DNA of 64,000 nt from Alicycliphilus sp. UBA6560. GTDB taxonomy: Bacteria > Pseudomonadota > Gammaproteobacteria > Burkholderiales > Burkholderiaceae_C. The notes under the pieces were generated by a model. That model was not told the DNA's origin. It saw only the letters and a list, made by a program, of their open reading frames with translations, and did no database searches. The stretch spans positions 310,001-374,000 of the forward strand of contig DJJU01000013.1 of the NCBI GenBank assembly GCA_002434305.1. The letters run 5' to 3'. Shown here one piece after another: positions 43,101-50,771 of the stretch. Each line of letters starts with the position of its first letter. The stretch's first letter is position 1. The translations under genes and the position numbers were made by a program.

Positions 43101-44471
43101 TCAGGCTGACGGCAGGCACAGCCGCAGCCGCGCCCCGCCCAGCGGCGAGGCCTGCGCCTGCACGCTGCCGCCATAGGTCTGCGCCAGCGCGCGCACGATG
43201 TCCAGCCCCAGGCCCGAGCCGGGGCGCTGCTCGTCCAGCTGCACGCCGCGCTCGAACATGCGGTCGCGCAGCGCTTCGGGAATACCGGGGCCGTCGTCGT
43301 CCACGGTGAAGCACAGCAGATCGCCCTCGCGCCGCACATCCACCACCACGCGCGTGCGCGCCCACTTGCCGGCGTTGTCGATCAGGTTGCCCAGCAGTTC
43401 GTACAGATCCTGCTCCTCGCCGCGAAAGGCGCCGTCCTGCGCCTGCGGTGCCAGCTCGAAGGCGAGCTGCCGGTCGGCATGCAGGCGCTGCATGGTGCGC
43501 AGCAGGGCCTGCAGCGGCGCCAGCACCGGCGTGCGCAGCCCGGTGGCGCGCACGGCGGCGGCGGCACGGGCGCGGGCGAGGTGGTAGTCCACCTGGCGGC
43601 GCGCGCTGGCCACCTGCTCGGTCACCAGCTGCGCCAGCGGCGTGCTCTCTTGTGCCGCGGCATTCGCCAGGATGGACAGCGGCGTGTGCACCGCATGCGC
43701 CAGGTTGCCCGCCTGGGTGCGCGCGCGCTGCACCATGTCGGCGTTCTCGGCCAGCACATGGTTGAACTCATTGACCAGCGGCTGCAGCTCCTGCGGGAAG
43801 CACCCCTCCAGCCGCGCGGCGCGCCCGCCGCGCACGGTGGCCAGCTGCTCGCGCAGCAGTTGCAGCGGGCGCAGTGCCAGCTGCAACTGCACCGCCACGG
43901 CGATGGCCAGGCCCAGCGCCAGCAGGCCCAGTGCGATCAGCAGCAGGTGGGTGAAACGCTGCAGCGGCTCGGCCAGCAGGGCCGTGTCGCCCGCCACGAC
44001 CAGGCGCAGCGGCGGGGCGTCGTCCTCGGGCAGTTGCAGAGTGCGCGCCACGGACAGCAGCGCATGGCCCTGCGCATCGTGCAGCTGCAGCACGCGGTAG
44101 CCGCGCGCGGGGTAGTCGCCCGGCACGGGCGGCAGCGCCAGCACCTGGTCCCACAGCGAGCGCGAGCGCGCCACCGCGGCCTGCGGCGCCGCGCCCACCT
44201 GGTCCACCTGCCAATACAGGCCCGACAGCGGCTGCGCCAGGCGTGGGTCGGTGGCCATGGGCGCCACGCTGGCGCCGCCCTGGGGCGACCAGTCCACGGC
44301 GGCGCTGAGCTGGTCCAGCTGCACCACCAGCTGCGCCTGCAGCTGCTGGGTGATGTGGTCCTGGAACAGCGCCCGCAGCGCCCAGCCGGCCAGCGCGATG
44401 CTGAGCAGCATCCAGGCCAGCGTGCCGGCCAGCAGGCGCAGGCGCAGCGAGGGCGCGCGCGCCGCGCTCAT
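43101..44471 (-). CDS. Two-component sensor histidine kinase
   Basis: 456 residues. Two membrane helices (about 10-33 and 172-196) bracket a periplasmic sensor domain. A HAMP-like linker (ALRPLQLLREQLATVRGG) follows, then the dimerisation box with phospho-acceptor His in NLAHAVHTPLSIL. The ATPase domain has N-box NLIDNAGKWA, G1 DDDGPGIPEAL and G2 GSGLGLDIV. Note that the H-box is LAHAVHTP rather than the usual LSHELRTP, as in QseC/PmrB-like relatives of this family. It pairs with the upstream OmpR-type regulator. Probable signals are metals or redox, judging from the PepSY and ferric-reductase neighbours. Confidence 0.92.
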   Translation of the reverse strand: MSAARAPSLRLRLLAGTLAWMLLSIALAGWALRALFQDHITQQLQAQLVVQLDQLSAAVDWSPQGGASVAPMATDPRLAQPLSGLYWQVDQVGAAPQAAVARSRSLWDQVLALPPVPGDYPARGYRVLQLHDAQGHALLSVARTLQLPEDDAPPLRLVVAGDTALLAEPLQRFTHLLLIALGLLALGLAIAVAVQLQLALRPLQLLREQLATVRGGRAARLEGCFPQELQPLVNEFNHVLAENADMVQRARTQAGNLAHAVHTPLSILANAAAQESTPLAQLVTEQVASARRQVDYHLARARAAAAVRATGLRTPVLAPLQALLRTMQRLHADRQLAFELAPQAQDGAFRGEEQDLYELLGNLIDNAGKWARTRVVVDVRREGDLLCFTVDDDGPGIPEALRDRMFERGVQLDEQRPGSGLGLDIVRALAQTYGGSVQAQASPLGGARLRLCLPSA

Positions 44472-44532
44472 GGGGCGGCCTCCGTGCTGCGCACTGCGGC
44501 GCGAGCTGGCTGGAGGCGGCCCGGCGCGGCGC

Positions 44533-45210
44533 TCATGCCGGTGGGGTGCCGGGCTCGGCCAGCCGGTAGCCCAGGCCGCGCACGGTTTCGATGCAGCCGC
44601 CCGGCAGCTTCTTGCGCAGGCGGCCCACGAAGACCTCGATGGTGTTGGAGTCGCGCTCGCTGTCGTGCGGGTACAGACGCTCGGCCAGCTCGGTGCGCGA
44701 CAGCACTTCGCCCTTGCGCTGCATCAGCAGCGACAGCAGCTTGAACTCGTGGCTGGTCAGCGCCAGCGCCTGGCCGTCGACCAGCACCCGCGCCTGGCGC
44801 GAGTCCAGCCAGATCGGGCCGCACTGCCACTGCGCGCTGGCGTGCCCGCCCACGCGGCGCAGCAGGGCGCGCAGGCGCGCCAGCAGTTCCTCCATGTGAA
44901 ACGGCTTGGCCAGGTAGTCGTCGGCGCCCGCATCCATGCCGGCCACCTTGTCCTGCCAACCGCCGCGCGCCGTGAGGATGAGCACCGGCATGTCGCGTCC
45001 AGCGGCGCGCCAGCGGCGTAGCACCGACAGGCCGTCCAGCTGGGGCAGGCCCAGGTCCAGCACCACGGCGTCGAAGCTCTCCACGTCGCCCAGATAGTGG
45101 CCCTGCACTCCGTCGCCGGCGGATTCCACCGTATGGCCGGCGCCGGCGATGGCCTGCACCAGCTGGGCGCACAGGGTGGGCTCGTCCTCCACGACCAGGA
45201 TGCGCATCAA
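44533..45210 (-). CDS. OmpR-family response regulator
   Basis: 225 residues. Receiver domain MRILVVEDEPTLCAQLVQAI, phospho-acceptor Asp in FDAVVLDLGLPQLDG, and conserved Thr/Lys (LILTARGG, DYLAKPF). The C-terminal winged helix ends TIEVFVGRLRKKLPGGCIET and VRGLGYRL. It overlaps the preceding PepSY gene by 4 bp (ATGA) and precedes its sensor kinase by 61 bp, giving a PepSY-regulator-kinase operon. Targets are likely the cluster itself and the divergent PepSY/ferric-reductase unit. Confidence 0.94.
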   Translation of the reverse strand: MMRILVVEDEPTLCAQLVQAIAGAGHTVESAGDGVQGHYLGDVESFDAVVLDLGLPQLDGLSVLRRWRAAGRDMPVLILTARGGWQDKVAGMDAGADDYLAKPFHMEELLARLRALLRRVGGHASAQWQCGPIWLDSRQARVLVDGQALALTSHEFKLLSLLMQRKGEVLSRTELAERLYPHDSERDSNTIEVFVGRLRKKLPGGCIETVRGLGYRLAEPGTPPA

Positions 45211-45527
45211 TGCTCTCCCTTGCGCTTGATCTTGAGCACGCGGCCGTCGACCGCGTCCACCTTCAGCTTGGCCATGCGTCCGTCGTTCTGCAGCAGGCGG
45301 ATTTCGTAGAGGTAGCGGCCGTCCTCGCGCTCGAACTCGATCTTGAGCACCTGGCCCTGGTATTCGCGCTCCACCTTGTCCAGCACCTGGCGCAGCGGCA
45401 GCACCTGGCCCTGCTGCAGGGCCTGGCGGGCCAGCTCGTGGTCGCTCTCGCTGGCCGGCGCAGGGCCCGTGCCCAGCACGCCCAGGGCCAGGGCGAGTGG
45501 AGCGAGAAGAAGGCGGCGGACGGTCAT
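45207..45527 (-). CDS. PepSY-domain periplasmic protein
   Basis: 106 residues. Signal peptide (MTVRRLLLAPLALALGVLGT...ASE), then one PepSY domain: LRQVLDKVEREYQGQVLKIE followed by YEIRLLQNDGRMAKLKVDAV and DGRVLKIKRKGEH. PepSY modules are small periplasmic domains often found with sensor kinases and reductases. It is the first gene of a PepSY-response regulator-kinase operon and may modulate the kinase's periplasmic domain; that role is inference. Confidence 0.88.
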   Translation of the reverse strand: MTVRRLLLAPLALALGVLGTGPAPASESDHELARQALQQGQVLPLRQVLDKVEREYQGQVLKIEFEREDGRYLYEIRLLQNDGRMAKLKVDAVDGRVLKIKRKGEH

Positions 45528-45659
45528 AGGTCGGGTTTTATACGCGCTGCCCTATGAACCGGCGATGAACGCCGCCTTCAGCAAGGGTTCACGGCGGGTT
45601 TTTGAGAATTTCCCGCAGGCAGGGCGCCGTGCCAGGCCATTCAACCAGGAGTCACCACC

Positions 45660-45971
45660 ATGCAATCCACCCTTCACCGCTTTCTCGTCGCCACTGTCGC
45701 CAGCACCGTCCTGGCTGGGGGCGCCGTCCAGGCCCAGGTCCCCGCCACCGCTCCCGCCGCGGTGCAGGCGCCGGCCGCCGCTCCCCTGACCGTGCGCGAC
45801 ATCTACGACCGCATGGAGGCCGCCGGCTACCGCGACATCCGCGAGATCGAGTGGGACCACGGCCGCTACGAGGTCAAGGCCGGCAACGCCCAGGGCGAGC
45901 GCGTGAAGCTGTACGTGAACGCCACCACCGGCGCCGTGGAAAGCAGCCGCGTGCGCGGCCGCCGCAACTGA
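45660..45971 (+). CDS. PepSY-domain periplasmic protein
   Basis: 103 residues. Signal peptide (residues ~1-26, ending AVQAQ), an Ala/Pro linker, then a PepSY-like domain: LTVRDIYDRMEAAGYRDIRE, IEWDHGRYEVKAGNAQGERV, KLYVNATTGAVES. It diverges from the other PepSY gene across 132 bp and is 35 bp ahead of the ferric-reductase-like gene, so the two form an operon. The intergenic region is a good candidate for a binding site of the adjacent response regulator. Confidence 0.86.
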   Translation: MQSTLHRFLVATVASTVLAGGAVQAQVPATAPAAVQAPAAAPLTVRDIYDRMEAAGYRDIREIEWDHGRYEVKAGNAQGERVKLYVNATTGAVESSRVRGRRN

Positions 45972-46006
45972 CCGCCTGATCACCCACAAAAAAGAAGGAG
46001 GACACC

Positions 46007-47389
46007 ATGCGCATCAAGGCCGTTCTCGGCATCTGGCTGCTGGCCATCACCCTGGCCTGGCTGGCCGTGGCAGCGGTCGGTCCAGGCCTGCAGCCGCTGG
46101 TCGACGCCGAGGGTGCAGCCCCGGGCTGGTGGCAGCTGCGCCGCCACGCCCTGTACCTCAGCGGGCTGTGGAGCATCGGCCTGATGTCGCTGGCCCTGCT
46201 GCTGGCGCTGCGCCTGCCCTGGCTGGAACGCCCGCTGGGCGGCATGGACCAGGTCTACCGTCTGCACAAGTGGGCGGGCGTGGGCGCCGCCCTCACGGCC
46301 GTGGCGCACTGGGGCGCCAAGGAGTCCAGCGGCTGGATCAGCGCCCTGTGGGGCCGCGCCGGCCGCCCGGCGCGCGACGCCGTACTGCCCTGGTTCGCCG
46401 AGCTGCGCGGTCCTGCCAAGGACGTGGGCGAATGGGCGTTCTACCTGCTGCTGGCCCTGGTGGCCCTCACGCTGCTGACCCGGCTGCTGGCCTACCAGCC
46501 CTGGCGCCTGCTGCACCGGGTCATGCCGCTGCTGTTCCTGGCGCTGGCGCTGCACACGGTGGCGCTGATGCCGCTGGCGTTCTGGGCGCTGCCGCTGGGC
46601 CTTCTCACGGGCGCGCTGTTGGCGTTGGGCAGCCTGGCGGCGCTGTGGTCGCTGGCGGGCCGGGTCGGCCGGGCGCGCAGCCACGCGGGGCGCATCCATG
46701 CGGTGCGCGTGCTGGGCGACGGTGGCCCGCTGGCCCCCGTCGAGGTGGTTTGTGCGCTACCGGCCAGCTGGCCCGGACACCGCGCGGGGCAGTTCGCCTT
46801 CGTGCGCTTTGACCGCGCCGAGGGGCAACACCCCTTCACCATCGCCAGCGCCCCCGGCAGCCTGGGCATGAGCGATGCCGGCGAGCCGCTGCTGCGCCTG
46901 ATCATCAAACCGCTGGGCGACTACACCCGCACCCTGGGCCGTCGGCTGCGCCCAGGCCAGCCCGTGGACATCGAAGGCCCCTACGGCCGCTTCGATGGCC
47001 GTGGCCGCCAGCGGCGCCAGCAGGTGTGGGTGGCCGGCGGCGTGGGCATCACGCCCTTCCTGGCGCTGCTGGAGGCGCGCCAGGGCGGCTCCGCGCCCAC
47101 CCGGGCTGCTTTGCAGCCGGTGCACATGCACTACTGCACCCGCGACGCGGCGGCCGACCCGCTGCTGCCGCGCCTGCGCGAGCTGTGCGCCGAGGCCCGG
47201 CCGACTGTCACCCTCACAGTGCACGGCGAGGCCCAGGGCCAGCGCCTGCGACCGCAGGACCTGGAGGCCATCCCCGGCCCGCTGGACATCTGGTTCTGCG
47301 GCCCCCAAGGCCTGGGCGACGCGCTGCGCGCCCATGCCGACGGCCCACACCCCTGGCGCCTGCACCGCGAGTCCTTCGCCATGCGCTGA
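46007..47389 (+). CDS. Ferric-reductase-like transmembrane flavoprotein
   Basis: 460 residues with AAGGAGG upstream of ATG 46007. Residues ~1-220 contain six hydrophobic helices with paired His (YRLHKWAGVGAALTAVAHWG, LLHRVMPLLFLALALHTV), the heme-binding pattern of ferric-reductase-like membrane domains. Then comes an FAD-binding domain (HPFTIASAPGS) and an NAD-binding domain (VAGGVGITPFLALLEA, DIWFCGPQGLGDALR). It probably moves electrons from NAD(P)H across the inner membrane to ferric iron or another periplasmic acceptor. It is cotranscribed with the PepSY protein. Confidence 0.9.
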   Translation: MRIKAVLGIWLLAITLAWLAVAAVGPGLQPLVDAEGAAPGWWQLRRHALYLSGLWSIGLMSLALLLALRLPWLERPLGGMDQVYRLHKWAGVGAALTAVAHWGAKESSGWISALWGRAGRPARDAVLPWFAELRGPAKDVGEWAFYLLLALVALTLLTRLLAYQPWRLLHRVMPLLFLALALHTVALMPLAFWALPLGLLTGALLALGSLAALWSLAGRVGRARSHAGRIHAVRVLGDGGPLAPVEVVCALPASWPGHRAGQFAFVRFDRAEGQHPFTIASAPGSLGMSDAGEPLLRLIIKPLGDYTRTLGRRLRPGQPVDIEGPYGRFDGRGRQRRQQVWVAGGVGITPFLALLEARQGGSAPTRAALQPVHMHYCTRDAAADPLLPRLRELCAEARPTVTLTVHGEAQGQRLRPQDLEAIPGPLDIWFCGPQGLGDALRAHADGPHPWRLHRESFAMR

Positions 47390-47400
47390 CGCCAGGCCCG

Positions 47401-47512
47401 CCCCCGGCCCGGCTCACGGCGCCGGGGCCACCAGTCAATCCGCGAGTTCCATAGCATGGCCGCGCCTCAACCGTGGTCGATCCAAAGTAATGTCGGCGCC
47501 ATCTGAGTCTTC
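47401..47512 (-). pseudogene. Decayed LysR-regulator 3' end (gene remnant)
   Basis: The minus strand here reads DGADITLDRPRLRRGHAMEL then AD, stop, LVAPAP, stop. It aligns with the C-terminus of the intact LysR gene 2.3 kb away (DAGIRFGPITVVWKREHA, then MDFVDCLVA and PPAP). At DNA level ATGGA...GGATTGACTGGTGGC matches ATGGA...GGACTGCCTGGTGGC with the Cys codon changed to TGA and several indels. The final 27 bp (47401-47427) are identical to 49698-49724, including 14 bp past the stop. No other part of a LysR gene remains here. Confidence 0.65.
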
Positions 47513-47539
47513 GAGCGCAGAAAGGAAAATTCCTGAGCA

Positions 47540-47617
47540 ACCCATAGCTGTGTAGGGCGTAAGACTGATGTAATATTTTGTTTCTAAATTGATATTTTTG
47601 AAAATTAAGGAAACAAA
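47540..47617 (+). promoter_or_regulatory. AT-rich promoter region and leader of the lower-GC lipoprotein gene
   Basis: A strikingly AT-rich stretch with TAATAT at 47571-47576 and TTGATA at 47589-47594 as possible promoter elements. AAGGA at 47607-47611 is the ribosome site for ATG 47618. Exact promoter boxes are not resolved. Confidence 0.4.
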
Positions 47618-48676
47618 ATGCGCTTGGTCATCGGCTTGATTGCTTCCGCCGCCCTGCTTGCTGCTTGCGGAGGCGGCAGCGGTTCTGACAACAATACCGA
47701 TGGGAACGGCTCCGGCCCCGGTACGGGCACGGAACAAACCCCGAATCCGAATCCGAATCCGAATCCGAACCCGGGCCAGGGTACACAGGCCAGCTTGACC
47801 CAGGCCAACTATGTGGCGGTCGCGCAGGAAGCCTTGAGCGCCAATGCGTATCTGCTGAACTCGGTCGATTTCGTTATGGGTGCCCAGGTCAGCGACTCCC
47901 AGGCGTTGCTGCGCGTGGGCGAAGACCAACTGGCCAAAGCGCGCGGCTGGTTTGCCAGGGCGCCTGTGGCGACTGCAGCCGTGCATACCGAGTCCGAGCG
48001 TTGCGAGAATGGCGGCACGCTCACCCTGTCCATCAACGATCGCAACAATAATCTGGAACTCGACGGCGGTGATTCGGTGTCGATCATGGCCAACAACTGC
48101 CGTGAAGGCGGCGATCTGCTCAACGGCAGGCTCAGCATCACCTTCCATCAAGTCACGGGCGATCCTGACGGTTTCCCGTTCACGTTGTCGGCCACGCTCG
48201 AGTACGGCAACCTGTCGGTGCAGTCCGCAGCGTCGCAGATCACCGGCAATGGCTCCGTCAGCCTGACATATGACGCGAAGTCGCGCAGCCAGCAGGCGCG
48301 TTCGCTGACTACGCCGCAGTTCTCTGCTTCCGCGACCCACGGTGGGCAGTCGACCTCGCAGACGTTGAAAAACTACGAAGCTGCCCTGAAGGTTACCCCC
48401 AATGGCACGCTGAGTGACTGGGCTTCGTCCGCCAACGGCGTACTGTTCAGCTCCTCGCTGCAGTCGAAATCGATTGCCATCGAGACGCGCCAGCCATTCG
48501 TCACCCTCAGCTCGCAGCGCTACCCAGGCAAGGGCGAGGCCACCATAACCGGTGCGGCTGGCGCCAAGGTGCGCGTCACGGCAGTGGATGCGGCCTCTGT
48601 GCGCATTGAACTGGATGCCGACGGTAATGGCATCTATGAGACGAGCGTTACCAAGCCCTGGGGCGAGCTGCTTTGA
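47618..48676 (+). CDS. Lower-GC lipoprotein with Asn-Pro repeat linker
   Basis: 352 residues. Lipoprotein signal with lipobox LLAAC followed by GGGSGSDNN. The linker contains five consecutive Asn-Pro pairs encoded by a 6-bp tandem (AATCCG) that could change in length by slippage without frameshift. The mature part is beta-rich and ends with IELDADGNGIYETSVTKPW; DRNNNLELDGGDSVSI looks like a calcium-binding-type Asp/Asn loop. I do not recognise the family. Codon use has visibly more A/T than its neighbours. The stop overlaps the TTG start of a beta-barrel protein, so the two probably work together at the outer membrane. Confidence 0.82.
   Translation: MRLVIGLIASAALLAACGGGSGSDNNTDGNGSGPGTGTEQTPNPNPNPNPNPGQGTQASLTQANYVAVAQEALSANAYLLNSVDFVMGAQVSDSQALLRVGEDQLAKARGWFARAPVATAAVHTESERCENGGTLTLSINDRNNNLELDGGDSVSIMANNCREGGDLLNGRLSITFHQVTGDPDGFPFTLSATLEYGNLSVQSAASQITGNGSVSLTYDAKSRSQQARSLTTPQFSASATHGGQSTSQTLKNYEAALKVTPNGTLSDWASSANGVLFSSSLQSKSIAIETRQPFVTLSSQRYPGKGEATITGAAGAKVRVTAVDAASVRIELDADGNGIYETSVTKPWGELL
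47744..47773 (+). repeat. Tandem 6-bp repeat encoding Asn-Pro
   Basis: Four exact AATCCG units followed by a variant AACCCG unit, all in frame in the lipoprotein linker. Unit gain or loss would keep the frame and only change linker length. Confidence 0.85.
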
Positions 48677-49482
48677 TAGCCGGGCGGCTATGCCTTGCCG
48701 CACTTGCGGCAATGGCCTGTGCCGCCGCGTTTGCCACCCCCTGTGACACGCCGACGCTCGGTGCTGTCGCAGGTGTGCAGCGCAGCCACTGGCAGGAGTT
48801 CGCCGATGGCCGCTCGCTGCTGCGTGAGCGCGGCACGTTGCGCACGGTCGGGCTGACCCTCACCGCGCGCTGTGCGGGCATTGACTGGCGGGCCGAGTGG
48901 AGTGCAGGCCAGGGCAGTCGGGCCTACGACGGCATCACTAACACCCAGGCGCCTCTGCAGACCACCAGCCACCTGCACACGCAGCAAGCTACCTTGCAAG
49001 GGTGGCTACCGGTGCACGAGGGCTGGGCGCTGGGGGCGCAGTTGGCGCATCGCACCATTGCCCGAGACATTGACAGTGTCGGCGTGGTGCGCGGCTACTC
49101 TGAACGTTACCGTTACGCGCAAATGGCGGCAGGGGTGCGCTACAGCGTCGCACTGGCCGCGCGTTGGCAACTATCGGCCACGGCCTGGCTGGGAGGCGGC
49201 CCGCAGGGCCGGGTGCGGGTGCAACTGCCGGGGTTCGACACGGCCCGGCTGCCGCTCGGCAATCACCGCATGGCGGCGTTGTCACTGGAACTGGTCGGCG
49301 GGGCAGCGCCCGACGAGCGCGGCTGGTCTGCGAAGGCTGCGTTGTCGGTGCAGCACGAGCGCACCGCAGCAGGATCGGTTCGAACGCTCACACGCAGCGG
49401 TGTGCCTGCCGGCGCCGCGATGCAGCCGCGTTTTGAACAGAATCACTGGGGCGCTCAGCTGCAGGCTGTCAAGCGGTTTTAG
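48673..49482 (+). CDS. Putative outer-membrane beta-barrel protein
   Basis: 269 residues from TTG 48673, which overlaps the lipoprotein stop (TTGA). Signal peptide MIAGRLCLAALAAMACAAAF then ATPCDTP. The mature part alternates polar and hydrophobic residues in strands (RTVGLTLTARCAGIDWRAEW, GWALGAQLAHRTIARDI, RYAQMAAGVRYSVALAARWQ) and ends with QLQAVKRF, a C-terminal Phe typical of barrel insertion. No family recognised. Translational coupling implies it partners the preceding lipoprotein. Two Cys in the mature N-terminal region could form a disulfide. Confidence 0.75.
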   Translation: MIAGRLCLAALAAMACAAAFATPCDTPTLGAVAGVQRSHWQEFADGRSLLRERGTLRTVGLTLTARCAGIDWRAEWSAGQGSRAYDGITNTQAPLQTTSHLHTQQATLQGWLPVHEGWALGAQLAHRTIARDIDSVGVVRGYSERYRYAQMAAGVRYSVALAARWQLSATAWLGGGPQGRVRVQLPGFDTARLPLGNHRMAALSLELVGGAAPDERGWSAKAALSVQHERTAAGSVRTLTRSGVPAGAAMQPRFEQNHWGAQLQAVKRF

Positions 49483-49697
49483 AAGAATAAGGAGCGGCCC
49501 CCATGCCGACGTGTCGGGGCTGCGGCGGCGCGGCGCGCTCCGTCAGGCCACCTTTGAGCCGCCCAACGCCGGCGAAGGCGCTATAAAACGCCGTGACACT
49601 GTGCAGCCGGACCGGTTGGTATGGACGAACAACAGGCGCCGCAGGCCCCTGGGCGGAGCAGCGCTATTAAGCGCTGCACCAAGTGCGCGGTCGCGGT
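49483..49697. other. Intergenic region with hairpin between barrel gene and LysR
   Basis: No convincing gene. An 8-bp hairpin GCAGCGCT/AGCGCTGC with loop ATTA sits at 49658-49677 without a T-run. Its right end leads into the 27-bp direct repeat shared with 47401-47427. Confidence 0.4.
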
Positions 49698-49724
49698 CCC
49701 CCGGCCCGGCTCACGGCGCCGGGG
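49698..49724. repeat. 27-bp direct repeat at the LysR 3' end (partner at 47401-47427)
   Basis: Identical to 47401-47427. It contains inverted arms CCCCGGC and GCCGGGG around a 12-bp centre that includes the LysR stop codon. With its partner it brackets a 2.3-kb segment holding the lower-GC lipoprotein/barrel pair. Confidence 0.85.
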
Positions 49725-50664
49725 GCCGCTGGCGGGCCGACGCGTGAGCCACCAGGCAGTCCACGAAGTCCATCAGCGTGGCCGAGGCGTGTTCGCGTTT
49801 CCATACCACCGTGATCGGCCCGAAGCGGATGCCGGCGTCGATGCTGATCTTTTGCAGCAGGCCCAGCGATGCCATGTAGTCGGCCATGGACTCGGAGCAC
49901 ACGCCCACGTAGTCGCCCTTGTGCAGCAGCGCCTGCATCATGGCCAGCGACGCCGTCTCGGCCTTCGGCACCAGCCACGACGCCTCCTGCGCGATCAGGA
50001 AGGCGTCCATCTGGATGCGCGTGAGCGTGCCGCCGGGCGGCATGACCCAGTTCTCGTGCAGCAGGTCGGCAAAGCCCAAGCCGGCGCTGCGGCCCCAGTG
50101 GCGGCTGCCCTGGCCGATGACGATGGCCACGCGGTCCTCGAACAGCACGCGGTGCTCCAGCCCGGGGCGGTGGGCGCGTGCGTCCAGTACGCCGATGACG
50201 GCGTCCAGCGCGCGTGTCTCCAGGCCGCCCAGCAGGTTGTCGAAGGGCCCGTCGTGGATGGACACGAGCACATCCGCGTGGTCCTGCTGGAAGGCGCTCA
50301 CCGCCTCGGGCAGGCCGCCGGCGATGCCGGCCCAGACGCTGCCCACGTTCAGCCGCGGCACGCGGCCCTCGGCCACGGCGTGCATCTCGCGGCCGGTGCG
50401 GGCGATGTCGCCCAGCACGCCGACGGCCAGGCGCTTGAGCAGGTGCCCGGCCGGCGTCAGCTGCACCCGGCGCCCGCGCACCACCAGCGGCGTGCCCACC
50501 ACGGCCTCCATCTCGGCCAGCCAGTGCGACATGGCCGACTGCGTCATGTGCAGCCGCGCCGCGGCCTCCGTCAGCGTGCCGGCTTCCTCCAGCACCAGGA
50601 AGGATTCCAGGTGCCGCACCTTCAAGCGGCGCGCCCAGGAGGTGGCCTGCGAGCGGTCGATCAT
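49711..50664 (-). CDS. LysR-family transcriptional regulator
   Basis: 317 residues from ATG 50664, favoured by GAAGG seven bases upstream; ATG 50682 would add six residues. N-terminal winged HTH: KVRHLESFLVLEEAGTLTEA, AARLHMTQSAMSHWLAEME, AVVGTPLVVRGRRVQLTPAG. The C-terminal periplasmic-binding-like effector domain follows (LNVGSVWAGIAGGLPEAVSA). It diverges from the Bug binding-protein gene with ~107 bp between starts, the classical arrangement in which the LysR protein controls the divergent unit. The 3' end is duplicated as a remnant at 47401-47512. Confidence 0.93.
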   Translation of the reverse strand: MIDRSQATSWARRLKVRHLESFLVLEEAGTLTEAAARLHMTQSAMSHWLAEMEAVVGTPLVVRGRRVQLTPAGHLLKRLAVGVLGDIARTGREMHAVAEGRVPRLNVGSVWAGIAGGLPEAVSAFQQDHADVLVSIHDGPFDNLLGGLETRALDAVIGVLDARAHRPGLEHRVLFEDRVAIVIGQGSRHWGRSAGLGFADLLHENWVMPPGGTLTRIQMDAFLIAQEASWLVPKAETASLAMMQALLHKGDYVGVCSESMADYMASLGLLQKISIDAGIRFGPITVVWKREHASATLMDFVDCLVAHASARQRPPAP

Positions 50665-50771
50665 GAGTAAACCTTCATGCATCCATTGTGCCTTTTCACT
50701 AGGCGGACGGCGCGGGTCGTCATGACAATGTGCTCATCCTTTAATTTCCACCATCCGTAGAGGGAACGCCC

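Noticed and set aside
47520..47536. Near palindrome AGGAAAATTCCT as an operator
   Set aside because: The centre is not symmetric (AAAA versus TTTT would be required) and there is no second copy.
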